Shown here: piece after piece, positions 1 through 7,143 of the stretch
Layout: each line of letters begins with the position of its first letter
Numbering within the stretch: position 1 is the stretch's first letter
The notes under the pieces: generated by a model
Told to the model about the DNA's origin: nothing
Seen by the model: only the letters and a program-made list of their open reading frames with translations
Database searches by the model: none
Translations under genes and position numbers: made by a program
Assembly (NCBI GenBank): GCA_023139025.1
Contig: JAGLOH010000010.1
Span: forward strand, 1-16,820
Origin: Candidatus Heimdallarchaeota archaeon
Lineage (GTDB): Archaea > Asgardarchaeota > Heimdallarchaeia > Heimdallarchaeales > Heimdallarchaeaceae
Direction of reading: 5' to 3'
DNA: 16,820 nt

Positions 1-64
1 AGTACCCAAGGCTGAAGTTAAGGAAAAACCTAAAACTGAAGCTAAAGAAGAAGGAGTAGAGTAA
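1..64 (+). CDS. 3' end of a coding region, probably exosome subunit Rrp41 (partial)
   Basis: Only the last 20 codons are visible, in the frame starting at base 2 and ending with TAA at 62-64. They encode a Lys/Glu-rich tail that begins VPKAEVKEK and ends EEGVE. The tail alone does not identify the protein. The Rrp41 assignment is inferred from position: archaeal rrp41 normally lies directly upstream of rrp42, which starts two bases after this stop. Rrp41 is the catalytic RNase PH-like subunit of the archaeal exosome. Charged low-complexity C-terminal tails are compatible with it but not diagnostic. Confidence 0.55.
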   Translation, partial: VPKAEVKEKPKTEAKEEGVE

Positions 65-65
65 A

Positions 66-881
66 ATGGGAGATAATTATGTTATTAGTGAAATAGAGAA
101 AGATCACATTCTATTCCTTTTGGAACAGAATAAGAGGTCCGATAATCGAGAATTGAATCAGATTAGAGAGGTTAATATTGAAACACATTATGTAGGAAAA
201 GCTGAAGGATCAGCTGTTGTAACACTTGGAGATACCAAACTGATTGTTGGGGTTAAAGCAATTTTAGGAACACCTTTTCCAGATACTCCAAACACAGGTG
301 TTATTACAACAAGTGCAGAACTTTCTCCCTTAGCCTCACCATATTTTGAAAGTGGTCCTCCTTCAAACAATGCAATAGAACTTGCAAGGGTAACTGATAG
401 AGCAATAAGAGAATCACATTGCATGGATTTATCGAAATTATGTATTATTCCTGAAAAAACTGTTTGGATATTGTTTATAGATTTTTACATTCTAAATGAT
501 GATGGAAATCTATTTGATGCTGCCACACTAGGTGCATTAGCTGCTTTAGCAACTACTGAAATACCTAAAATTAAAGTTGGAGAAGATGGTGTGGTTGAAG
601 TTTTAGAAGAAAAAGAACCACTACAAATAGATCATTATCCTATTTCTGTAACATCGTATAAAGTAGATAAATTCAACATTTTTGATGCTAACTTCAAAGA
701 AGAAAGAGTTAGTAGCTCTAGAATAACTTTTGGTTTCGATGAAGAAGACCATGTTGTATCTGTGCAAAAGGGAAAACAAGGAGTTTATACCCCTGAAGAA
801 ATAAAGAAAATACTTCGCGAAAGCTTACTTGTATCGAAAACTTTAAGGAAAGAGCTAATGAAAGCGCTTTCGAAGAAATAA
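66..881 (+). CDS. rrp42: Exosome complex subunit Rrp42 (RNase PH-like)
   Basis: This is the non-catalytic RNase PH-like subunit of the archaeal exosome. It alternates with Rrp41 in the hexameric ring that degrades and tails RNA 3'-5' in the cytoplasm. The 271-aa length is normal for the family. Visible family signatures are KAEGSAVVTLGDTKLIVGVK (about residues 45-64), the PFPDTPNTGV loop, the SPLASPYFESGPPSNNAIEL stretch (about 87-106), ARVTDRAIRES, and DGNLFDAATLGALAAL near residues 147-162. The start at 66 is supported by a GGAG motif at 53-56. The gene begins two bases after the preceding stop and ends 12 bases before rpl37ae, so an operon is likely. The function is known for the family; nothing in the sequence suggests it is inactive as a ring subunit. 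Confidence 0.95.
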   Translation: MGDNYVISEIEKDHILFLLEQNKRSDNRELNQIREVNIETHYVGKAEGSAVVTLGDTKLIVGVKAILGTPFPDTPNTGVITTSAELSPLASPYFESGPPSNNAIELARVTDRAIRESHCMDLSKLCIIPEKTVWILFIDFYILNDDGNLFDAATLGALAALATTEIPKIKVGEDGVVEVLEEKEPLQIDHYPISVTSYKVDKFNIFDANFKEERVSSSRITFGFDEEDHVVSVQKGKQGVYTPEEIKKILRESLLVSKTLRKELMKALSKK

Positions 882-893
882 ATGGTGTAAAAA

Positions 894-1175
894 ATGCCTA
901 AAACAAAAAAAGTTGGCTCAACAGGACGTTACGGTGCCAGGTATGGTAGTACAATCAGAAAACGAGTAAGAGAGATAGAAAACAAAAGTAAAGCTGTTTA
1001 CAAATGTCCTGTTTGTCAAATGAAGACATTAAAAAGAGCTGGTCTTGGTATATGGGAGTGTTCTAAATGCGGTGAAAAACTCGCAGGTGGAGCATGGGAG
1101 CCCAACACTAGTGCAGGGAGAAGTATAACACGAAGAGTTACTCGCATATCTGAAGGATTAAAAGACGATTTTTAA
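894..1175 (+). CDS. rpl37ae: Large ribosomal subunit protein L37Ae (eL43)
   Basis: This is a zinc-binding protein of the large ribosomal subunit, shared by archaea and eukaryotes. The 93-aa protein starts MPKTKKVGSTGRYGARYGS and carries a C4 zinc ribbon with C38-x2-C41 and C56-x2-C59. Basic stretches on both sides of the zinc site fit rRNA binding. It follows rrp42 by 12 bases, a known archaeal arrangement, and has a GGTG motif at 884-887 before the ATG. A T-rich tract follows the stop and probably ends the transcript. In many archaea rpoP comes next; here the 76 bases before the Brix gene are too short to hold it. Confidence 0.95.
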   Translation: MPKTKKVGSTGRYGARYGSTIRKRVREIENKSKAVYKCPVCQMKTLKRAGLGIWECSKCGEKLAGGAWEPNTSAGRSITRRVTRISEGLKDDF

Positions 1176-1208
1176 TCCCTCCTATTTTTTATTTTATTTG
1201 TTTTTAGT
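1176..1208 (+). terminator. T-rich archaeal-type terminator after rpl37ae
   Basis: Directly after the rpl37ae stop the non-template strand becomes T-rich, with runs at 1186-1191 and 1200-1205 and no strong hairpin. Oligo-T tracts are the usual intrinsic terminators of archaeal RNA polymerase. A separate TATA-like element for the next gene follows, which supports an end of transcription here. Confidence 0.5.
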
Positions 1209-1220
1209 TTAGCATACTTA

Positions 1221-1231
1221 CATTTTAAAAC
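1221..1231 (+). promoter_or_regulatory. TATA-box promoter of the Brix gene
   Basis: The sequence CATTTTAAAAC is centred about 26 bases upstream of the ATG at 1252, the normal TATA-to-start distance in archaea. Transcription would therefore begin at or next to the start codon, giving a leaderless mRNA. No Shine-Dalgarno motif is seen before 1252, which agrees. Confidence 0.5.
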
Positions 1232-1251
1232 TCTAAAACGTCGTGAACTTA

Positions 1252-1830
1252 ATGACTAAAATTGGTTATACTACATCACGCTCTCCAACTAACAAAACTA
1301 GAACTTTCATCCATGATATGGTCAGTGTGGTTCCTCGTTCTTCAAGGATTCCGAGAGGATCAGCAAACGAATTTTTTTGTTTGAATTCTATGAAAAATCA
1401 GGGCTTTGAAACAGCTATTATAATTAACTCGGTAAAAGGTAATCCAAATTTTGTTAGATTATTCAACTTAACAGATAAAATAGAAGAAATCCCCTATGCT
1501 ATAAAGATTAGAGGTTTAACGTTATCTAGGGATTATCAAAAAAAAGGTAGAGATCGAAAACCTGCTTTTTCAATATTGATTTCAACTCTTGAAAATCCTG
1601 TTGAAGAGGAAATTTTAAAGAAATTTTTAGGTATAACTAACGAATCAATCGAGAAAATCAAAGATAAGGAATATGTGACTGTTTATGCAGATTATCTGGA
1701 TAAAGATGATGGTATTATCTTCTTAGAATTTCTAGATAAAAACAACAAACAGACCGGGCCTCGCATAAAATTGAGAATAATAGAAAGGCAGATTCAAGAC
1801 AATAATTTGAATAAAATTGCTGGTGATTGA
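1252..1830 (+). CDS. Brix-domain ribosome biogenesis protein (archaeal Imp4-like)
   Basis: A stand-alone Brix domain of 192 aa. Family members (Imp4, Rpf1, Rpf2, Brx1, Ssf1 in eukaryotes; single short Brix proteins in archaea) bind rRNA during ribosome assembly. The diagnostic N-terminus is present: TTSRSPTNKTRTFIHDM followed by a strand ending VVPRSSRIPRG. Then come GFETAIIINSVKGNPNFVRL and a later IRGLTLSRDYQKKG segment. An in-frame GTG lies nine bases upstream at 1243. The ATG at 1252 is preferred because the promoter spacing predicts a leaderless start there and Brix proteins usually begin right before the TSR motif. The 3' end overlaps the start of pcc1, so the two are probably cotranscribed. 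Confidence 0.88.
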   Translation: MTKIGYTTSRSPTNKTRTFIHDMVSVVPRSSRIPRGSANEFFCLNSMKNQGFETAIIINSVKGNPNFVRLFNLTDKIEEIPYAIKIRGLTLSRDYQKKGRDRKPAFSILISTLENPVEEEILKKFLGITNESIEKIKDKEYVTVYADYLDKDDGIIFLEFLDKNNKQTGPRIKLRIIERQIQDNNLNKIAGD

Positions 1831-2104
1831 CATTCAAGAAAAAACCATTTCAAACATAGATATTCTTTTTGAGATTAAACTAACTGATGTTGAAATTTGC
1901 AATCAAATATATTCCAACTTACTTCTAGAAACTGAGTTTGATTCCAACGAACGATCTGTTGCTACCATTGAGAAACAAGACTCAACATTGATTTTGAGAA
2001 TTAATGCAAAAGATTCTATCTCAGCAAGAGCTACAGTTAATTCATATCTCAAATGGATTGATTTATCCTTTCAATTAATGACATATATTAAGAAGGAATC
2101 TTAA
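1823..2104 (+). CDS. pcc1: KEOPS complex subunit Pcc1
   Basis: This is a small subunit of the KEOPS complex, which with Kae1, Bud32 and Cgi121 transfers threonylcarbamoyl to A37 of tRNAs (t6A). The protein is about 93 aa with a strand-helix-strand layout typical of Pcc1: an N-terminal strand (FEIKLTDVEICNQIYSNLL), a central VATIEKQDSTLILRINAKD hairpin, and the SARATVNSYLKWIDL helix. Its place after the Brix gene is the usual archaeal order. The start is uncertain: GTG at 1823 and TTG at 1817 are both in frame, and both overlap the end of the Brix gene. The gene ends eight bases before a convergent gene. Confidence 0.8.
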   Translation: MIDIQEKTISNIDILFEIKLTDVEICNQIYSNLLLETEFDSNERSVATIEKQDSTLILRINAKDSISARATVNSYLKWIDLSFQLMTYIKKES

Positions 2105-2112
2105 AGATAGAA

Positions 2113-2940
2113 TTAGGTAATATCGACTTTTTTCAGCTTTTTCTGAACTAAAGGTTTAACAAAAATTTGTCTTGCTGTAACCTTGAGATACAGTCGCTTC
2201 TTGAAATATTTAGCAACTTTTCGGTAAGAATCAATTGCACTCCACACGCTGGGATAAGCATCGATCTCATTCACAATTATTTTATTGAATCCTCTCTTTT
2301 TAATCTCCTGAAGAATTTTTTTTACTGGAAGAATTCCTGCTCCGAATGAGTAATGAGAATCTTCACCTTCTGTGCAATCTGATAGATGAATTTCTTTTAA
2401 TTCATCAAATGGCATTTTATCCAATAAATCAAGATATTTTTCTGGACCATTACGTAAATAAGAATGAGCAACGTCAAATAACCATCCTTTAAGTTGATTC
2501 CCTAACTCTTTTTTGAATAGATTATATGCTTCAATAAATTCCTCATCAGAGGTTAACACTATATTCTCTACAACCAAAGGAATTTTTAGTTGTTTAATAT
2601 TTTTCAATAACGTTTCTAGATTCCCATGAGTTTCGACAGGATGAAAAATCCCTAAAATGATATTCAGATCCTTTCCATAATCATTTACCAACTTTATAAT
2701 ATCTTGAATTTCCTTTTCCTTTTCAGGATAAGCGAAATCGAATCCTTCTATTCCTTCTACAGGTAAATGGAATGTGGTTTTCATCTTTCCCAGAGCTTCG
2801 ATTATTTTATCTATGTTTTCCAAGTTTACTCCTTGAGGGTTTATTTCACATGATTCGATTCCTAGTGATTTAGCTAGACGTATGATGTGTTCACAACCAA
2901 GCCCCTTATACGCTTGAACTGTCTGACCTATTAGTTCCAT
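2113..2940 (-). CDS. TIM-barrel sugar phosphate isomerase/epimerase-like protein (AP endonuclease 2 fold)
   Basis: A 275-aa xylose isomerase-like TIM barrel. The full set of probable metal and catalytic ligands of this superfamily is present: H58 (TFHLP), H100 (GIFHP), E125 (VVENI), D156 and H159 (LFDVAHS), H185 and D188 (EIHLSD), H196, and E225 (VNEID). These bind divalent metals in sugar isomerases, epimerases and endonuclease IV. The substrate cannot be read from the sequence. Endonuclease IV is less likely because its longer conserved motifs are not evident. The C-terminal 35 residues are very lysine-rich and lie outside the barrel. The gene is divergent from the DDAH-like gene across 60 bases and probably shares its promoter region, which weakly suggests co-regulation. 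Confidence 0.75.
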   Translation of the reverse strand: MELIGQTVQAYKGLGCEHIIRLAKSLGIESCEINPQGVNLENIDKIIEALGKMKTTFHLPVEGIEGFDFAYPEKEKEIQDIIKLVNDYGKDLNIILGIFHPVETHGNLETLLKNIKQLKIPLVVENIVLTSDEEFIEAYNLFKKELGNQLKGWLFDVAHSYLRNGPEKYLDLLDKMPFDELKEIHLSDCTEGEDSHYSFGAGILPVKKILQEIKKRGFNKIIVNEIDAYPSVWSAIDSYRKVAKYFKKRLYLKVTARQIFVKPLVQKKLKKVDIT

Positions 2941-2961
2941 AATAGCTGATGCGATGGAGAA

Positions 2962-2971
2962 ATATTTAAAC
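2962..2971. promoter_or_regulatory. Shared, near-symmetric TATA element between divergent genes
   Basis: The only strong TATA-like element in the 60-base gap is ATATTTAAAC, which also reads as a TATA box on the other strand (GTTTAAATAT). It lies about 26 bases from the reverse-strand ATG at 2940 and about 35 bases from the forward ATG at 3001. A second AT-rich stretch, AATTATATTT at 2981-2990, is too close to 3001 to be its normal TATA box. Confidence 0.45.
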
Positions 2972-3000
2972 TCATCCCCAAATTATATTTTGAAATCTAA

Positions 3001-3756
3001 ATGAATGCGAAGAGAGCAATAGTTCGTGAACCCGGTAAGAGTTATATTAATTGTGTAACTTCTCATCCGATGGGTCATACAGTAAATTTATCTTTGGCAA
3101 AAGAGCAGCACGGGAGATATTGTGAGACTCTAAGAGAACTAGGTTTAGACCTCATAAAGCTGCCACCAAAGGACCTCCTTCCAGATTCGTGCTTTGTAGA
3201 AGATAATGCTGTTGTACATGGTAAGAAAGCTCTGGTAACACGAATGGCATTAGAAAGCCGAAGGGGAGAGGATGAGGATGTACAGAAAACTTTGTTGAAC
3301 TATTTCTCTGTAAAAAGAGCTACAGCTCCTGCTATTATTGAGGGTGGAGATGTTGTTCATCTCCCAGATAAGTTAATTTGTGGAATTACTCAAAGGACAA
3401 ACCAACACGGTGTGAATCAATTAAGATCTTGGTTAGATATTGAGATTTCATCAATAACTAACTCTAATATTGTTCACTTAAAGAGCTATATAAAATATCT
3501 TGGAAAGAACATTGCTATTACAACAACTGAATATGATAACCACCCCCTGCTGAAGAATCTTGAATTGGTTATAGTTCCAGAGGAAGAATACTATTCTGTA
3601 AACTGTTTAGCTGTAGCTGATACAGTTATTATGTCTGATAAGTTTTCATACGCACAAAAAGCAGTAGAAAATGCTGGCTTTGATGTTATCTCATTGAACA
3701 TGAGTGAATTTGAGAAATGTCAAGCATCTTTAACCTGTCTATCAATCTTATTCTAA
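3001..3756 (+). CDS. Dimethylargininase / arginine deiminase-fold hydrolase (DDAH-like)
   Basis: A 251-aa member of the guanidino-group modifying superfamily (DDAH, arginine deiminase and relatives), which hydrolyse arginine-type guanidinium groups through a cysteine nucleophile. The catalytic layout is visible: D62 and E67-D68 in the DSCFVEDNAVV segment, the EGGDVVHL motif at 114-121, H159 in the VHLKSYIKYLG motif that is typical of DDAH, and C246 in the C-terminal SLTCLSILF, where the nucleophilic cysteine is expected. Compact length and the HLK and LTCLS motifs favour DDAH over full-length arginine deiminase (about 400 aa). The substrate (methylarginine, arginine or another guanidino compound) is not determined. 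Confidence 0.8.
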   Translation: MNAKRAIVREPGKSYINCVTSHPMGHTVNLSLAKEQHGRYCETLRELGLDLIKLPPKDLLPDSCFVEDNAVVHGKKALVTRMALESRRGEDEDVQKTLLNYFSVKRATAPAIIEGGDVVHLPDKLICGITQRTNQHGVNQLRSWLDIEISSITNSNIVHLKSYIKYLGKNIAITTTEYDNHPLLKNLELVIVPEEEYYSVNCLAVADTVIMSDKFSYAQKAVENAGFDVISLNMSEFEKCQASLTCLSILF

Positions 3757-3828
3757 TTTCTGAGAATTGTTTCTTCAAAATAAATACAAAGGTCTAAATA
3801 AGAAAATATCCAATTTAGTTTGATTGAT

Positions 3829-4416
3829 ATGTTCTTCCTTAGGCGTATCTACAAATCTATAATAGGTTTTATTACCTGTACAATTGTTGTTGTCCTTCTA
3901 ATGTTAGTACTCTGGCCAACTCTTGGTATCGAAGCTTTAGATATCGCAAATACCGCACTAGTTGCAGATCATGGCTCTGGTGGACATTTCTGGTTAATGC
4001 TTCTGATTCTCTTAGTAGTCAACATATTTATCAAAATGAATCTACCTATTCCGATTCCAATTCTAGAAACTTATGGTCTTGATAATACCTTGGGTAATGG
4101 AGGAGTATATGTTTTGATATTAGTTATTTGGCTAATCGGTTCTTTTGTTGGAGGTTTAGTTTCCAGAGGGGGATTAAGGTCTGGTGCTTGGTCTGCAATG
4201 TTATCCTTCCTATTTCTAGATTTCATTTTTGCTACAATGACTTCTTCATTTTTTGGCTCTGGAGGTCTATTTTTTAGTACTTTCTTTGCAACATTGATTT
4301 TAGGTTCATTCATTTTTGTGCCATTAATAGGACTTGTAGGTGGAATAACAGGGGGGATTTTAGGGAAAATGCTCTTTACTAAATCTAAGGATAAAAAGAA
4401 AGATCCAGAAGAGTAA
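3829..4416 (+). CDS. Polytopic membrane protein of unknown function
   Basis: A protein of about 196 aa that I do not recognise. It has roughly five hydrophobic segments: one near the N-terminus after a basic LRRIYKS start, one around FWLMLLILLVVNIFI, one around VYVLILVIWLIGSFVGGL, one around SFLFLDFIFATM, and a long C-terminal segment that is rich in glycine (GLVGGITGGILGKM). The tail is a charged cytoplasmic-type KSKDKKKDPEE. The start is placed at ATG 3829 rather than the in-frame TTG at 3820. A TCTAAATA element at 3793-3800 would start transcription just upstream of this ATG. No enzymatic motif is visible. Confidence 0.65.
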   Translation: MFFLRRIYKSIIGFITCTIVVVLLMLVLWPTLGIEALDIANTALVADHGSGGHFWLMLLILLVVNIFIKMNLPIPIPILETYGLDNTLGNGGVYVLILVIWLIGSFVGGLVSRGGLRSGAWSAMLSFLFLDFIFATMTSSFFGSGGLFFSTFFATLILGSFIFVPLIGLVGGITGGILGKMLFTKSKDKKKDPEE

Positions 4417-4448
4417 TATAAATAACATTCTCCCATTACCCACATATT

Positions 4449-4457
4449 TTTTATATT
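4449..4457 (+). promoter_or_regulatory. TATA-box promoter of rfcL
   Basis: TTTTATATT is centred about 23-26 bases upstream of the rfcL ATG at 4476, so the mRNA would be leaderless or nearly so. No Shine-Dalgarno motif precedes that ATG. Confidence 0.5.
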
Positions 4458-4475
4458 GAAACATTTATGGTCTAA

Positions 4476-6080
4476 ATGACATTAATGGCTAGTAAAAAGG
4501 ATAATCAAGTTGTGCCTTGGGTTGAAAAATATCGTCCTGAGCGATTAGAAGATTTTGTTGGAAACAAGGAGGCAATTCAGAAGTTAGAAAATTGGCTGAA
4601 AAGCTGGAACCAACAAAGGAAGAAAGTTGTTCTATTGGCGGGACCTGCCGGAGTAGGTAAAACTAGTGTTGTCTATTATCTAATAAAGAAATATGCTTAT
4701 GAGTATGTTGAAGTAAATGCTAGCGATAAAAGAAATAAAAAAGCCGTTGAGCTACTTGTTGGAAGATCATCAACTGAAGGAACTGTGCTTCAAGGGGCAA
4801 GAGTCAGAAAATTGATTTTAGTTGATGAAGCGGATGGTCTTTTTGGAAATGAAGATAGAGGTGGAGGGAGTGCTTTAACGAAAGCTGTAACTGCGACAAG
4901 AACCCCGATAATATGCACCGCCAATGATCCTTCAGCTTCCTCGTTGAAATCTGCTAAAAAATATATGTTAGTAATAGAATTTCACAGTTTGAAAGAGGAG
5001 GAAATTCTCACTCTTCTCAAGAAGATTGTTAGAGAGGAAAAACTAGACATTAACGATGAAACACTAATTGCTATAACCAAAAATAGTGGTGGTGATGCGA
5101 GGTCTGCTATCAATGATTTAGAAGGAGCTTCCTTTGGTACAAAGGATGTTAAAATTATTTTTGATCCAAGAAATCAAAAACACAGTTTGGATTCAGCCCT
5201 TAACAGTATTTTTGGAGCTAAGGATTTTGCTTCTGCTAAAAGGGCTTTAGACGGGGTAGATGTTGATTATAGGGAATTACTTACTTATGTTTACGAACAT
5301 GCCTATAAACAAGCAGATTCATCTGAAGAGTTATTTAGGATTTATCAACAAATTGCTGAAGCGGATATATATTTACAAAGATGTTATATAAAACAAGATT
5401 GGAAATTTCTCAAATACTTCTTAACTTTTATTTCTTCAGTGGGATTAGTGAAAACATCATCTTTTAAATATGCTAAATATGGTTTCCCAAGCTATTGGTC
5501 ATTGATGGGAAGGTTAAGAGGTAAAAATACTAGTTTAGTGGGAATAGCAAATAAAAGTATAAAACAACTTCATTGCTCAAAGAAAGCTTTTCAGGTTGAT
5601 TATTATCCATTTATTCGTATAATTTTCAATACTAACCCAAAAATGGCAGCTGGTTTAGTCGCTTGGTTTCAGTATGATGAACAAGATATATTCTTCTTAA
5701 CTGATAAGTCCAGCAAGCTGACAAAAAGAATTCTAGAATACTCAGAAGAAGCATATCTACAAATGGCAGAAAAATGGATAAGGAAAGCTAAAGAAATGGA
5801 TCAAAGTTTGATTTTTTACACACAGAAAACAACAAAACAAGTTCAAAAATCACCAAAAAAACCAAAAATAGTAACCAAAAAAGAAACAACTGGGAAAACA
5901 GTTAAAAGAAGTTCATCAAAAACTGATAATAAAGAAAAGAAAAGAAAAAATTCACAAGTTGAATTAAAAAAGAAGAAAGTTGATGATTCCGAAGCAGAAG
6001 AAAAGGAAGAGAAGAAATCAACAGAAAATGAAAGTAAAAAAGGCTCTCAAACCTCTTTGGAAGCATTTCTTGGGAAATAA
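4476..6080 (+). CDS. rfcL: Replication factor C large subunit (clamp loader)
   Basis: RfcL pairs with four RfcS subunits to open and load PCNA at primer ends. The 534-aa protein has the family order. The VPWVEKYRP motif is at 13-21, Walker A GPAGVGKT at 56-63, Walker B LILVDEAD at 113-120, a sensor-1 region around TPIICTAND, and a sensor-2 region with GGDARSAINDL. A collar domain follows. From about residue 440 the protein becomes a Lys/Glu-rich flexible tail that ends in a PIP box, QTSLEAFL (525-532), for docking to PCNA. ATG 4476 is chosen from the promoter spacing; a second in-frame ATG lies at 4485. The partner rfcS is not in this window. Confidence 0.95.
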   Translation: MTLMASKKDNQVVPWVEKYRPERLEDFVGNKEAIQKLENWLKSWNQQRKKVVLLAGPAGVGKTSVVYYLIKKYAYEYVEVNASDKRNKKAVELLVGRSSTEGTVLQGARVRKLILVDEADGLFGNEDRGGGSALTKAVTATRTPIICTANDPSASSLKSAKKYMLVIEFHSLKEEEILTLLKKIVREEKLDINDETLIAITKNSGGDARSAINDLEGASFGTKDVKIIFDPRNQKHSLDSALNSIFGAKDFASAKRALDGVDVDYRELLTYVYEHAYKQADSSEELFRIYQQIAEADIYLQRCYIKQDWKFLKYFLTFISSVGLVKTSSFKYAKYGFPSYWSLMGRLRGKNTSLVGIANKSIKQLHCSKKAFQVDYYPFIRIIFNTNPKMAAGLVAWFQYDEQDIFFLTDKSSKLTKRILEYSEEAYLQMAEKWIRKAKEMDQSLIFYTQKTTKQVQKSPKKPKIVTKKETTGKTVKRSSSKTDNKEKKRKNSQVELKKKKVDDSEAEEKEEKKSTENESKKGSQTSLEAFLGK

Positions 6081-6094
6081 TGATTCCTTATTTT

Positions 6095-6409
6095 CTACTC
6101 CTCAGTTTTGGAAATTTGGTCACTAATTGGAAACATTAAGCCTGAAGACAGTAAGAATTGAAGCATTTTCTTGAAATTTGAAACATAATAGATATCTGTA
6201 TTCCGTCTTTGTCGAACCATTCTATGATTAACCAAGAATTCCAAATTTTTCATTACATCCTTCTCTCTTATCCCAGTTACTTCAATCAATTCGCCTAAAC
6301 TCATTCCTTCTTCATATAAGCTTAAAGAGACTGCAACTACACCAACATTTACTCTATCAATAACATCACTAGGTAATTCTACGTTTTCTTCAGAATTTTC
6401 TTCACTCAT
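6095..6409 (-). CDS. Small winged-helix protein, putative transcriptional regulator
   Basis: A 104-aa protein with an acidic N-terminus and a likely winged helix-turn-helix at about residues 20-85. Its features are VGVVAVSLSLYEEGMSLGELIEVTGIREKDVMKNLEFLV-type helices followed by a VRQRRNTDIYYVS wing. The pattern resembles MarR/ArsR-like or TFE-like winged helices, but no exact family is recognised. It overlaps the end of the upstream phosphoribosyltransferase gene by eight bases and has a strong AGGAGG-type ribosome site (reverse strand, 6416-6422) inside that gene. The two are therefore translated from one mRNA. DNA binding is inferred from the fold only. Confidence 0.6.
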   Translation of the reverse strand: MSEENSEENVELPSDVIDRVNVGVVAVSLSLYEEGMSLGELIEVTGIREKDVMKNLEFLVNHRMVRQRRNTDIYYVSNFKKMLQFLLSSGLMFPISDQISKTEE

Positions 6410-7010
6410 TATTTTTCCTCCTCTTATCTATATTGTCTAAAATAAGGGAAAAAAAAGCATCCACTAATGGTGGTGGAATTCCAATGTCTTTTAATTTTCT
6501 TCTAATTTCTTTAATAGACATCTTCTCCTTTAACTGGTCATATTGAAAAGCTGCAAACTCTCCATATTCCCAAGGATAAACTATCCATGCTTTGGTTTCC
6601 TTGATATAATACTCGGGCTTTATGACGCTGTGCTTTTTGTAATAAAGTGTGGAGGTTCTTATCTCCTTAGCTCCCATTTCTTTTATATGATCAATTGCTG
6701 CCATTAAGCTTTTTCCTGAATCTGCAACGTCATCAACAATTAAAACTATTTTATCTTCAACTTTCTCAGAAATTTTTTGGGTTATGATAGGATTATCTGT
6801 GGCTCTTGAAGTATTATTATAGAACTCTATCTTTATGTTAGCAGTCCTTCGGTTACCATAAAAATCTGCCAACAATCTAGCTGGGATCCATCCACCTCTG
6901 GCAATACCAACTATGATATCGGGGTAAAAATTGTCGTCAGTCATTTTTTCGAATAAGTAATAAGTCATCTGATAACTTTGATCCCAAGAGACTATTTCAT
7001 ATTCAGTCAT
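6402..7010 (-). CDS. Type I phosphoribosyltransferase (purine salvage type)
   Basis: A 202-aa PRTase that would use PRPP. The diagnostic PRPP loop is VLIVDDVADSGKS at 89-101, with the two acidic residues D93-D94. The pyrophosphate loop is IVGIARGGWIPA at 33-44, and WIVYPWE at 142-148 resembles the base-binding hood of xanthine-guanine or hypoxanthine enzymes. About 40 extra residues follow the core (SIKEIRRKLKDIGIPPPLVDAF and beyond) and may form a helical appendage. It is cotranscribed with the winged-helix gene. A GGTGT motif sits upstream of the ATG on the reverse strand (7020-7024). The purine substrate is inferred from the hood; a regulatory PRTase role is also possible given its neighbour. 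Confidence 0.82.
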   Translation of the reverse strand: MTEYEIVSWDQSYQMTYYLFEKMTDDNFYPDIIVGIARGGWIPARLLADFYGNRRTANIKIEFYNNTSRATDNPIITQKISEKVEDKIVLIVDDVADSGKSLMAAIDHIKEMGAKEIRTSTLYYKKHSVIKPEYYIKETKAWIVYPWEYGEFAAFQYDQLKEKMSIKEIRRKLKDIGIPPPLVDAFFSLILDNIDKRRKNNE

Positions 7011-7132
7011 TAGTTTACCACACCAGCAATAGTATAGCGCTTGTTAAAAAAGATTCTCAAATATACTAGTGACATGTACCTTTTAAGAAACCTTATTAAT
7101 TTAATTTGAGAGAAAGAGCTTTGAAATTAATG

Positions 7133-7137
7133 GGTGA
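7133..7137 (+). promoter_or_regulatory. GGTGA Shine-Dalgarno motif of the coiled-coil gene
   Basis: GGTGA ends six bases before ATG 7144. It can pair with the UCACC found near the 3' end of archaeal 16S rRNA. An AT-rich TATA-like stretch (about 7092-7107) lies upstream at a distance that would leave a leader of about 20 bases containing this motif. Confidence 0.5.
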
Positions 7138-7143
7138 GTAAAA

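Noticed and set aside
4071..4445. Open frame of about 124 codons on the reverse strand
   Set aside because: It lies opposite the well-formed membrane protein gene; its product is a proline/lysine-rich mirror of hydrophobic codons, and it has no start signals.
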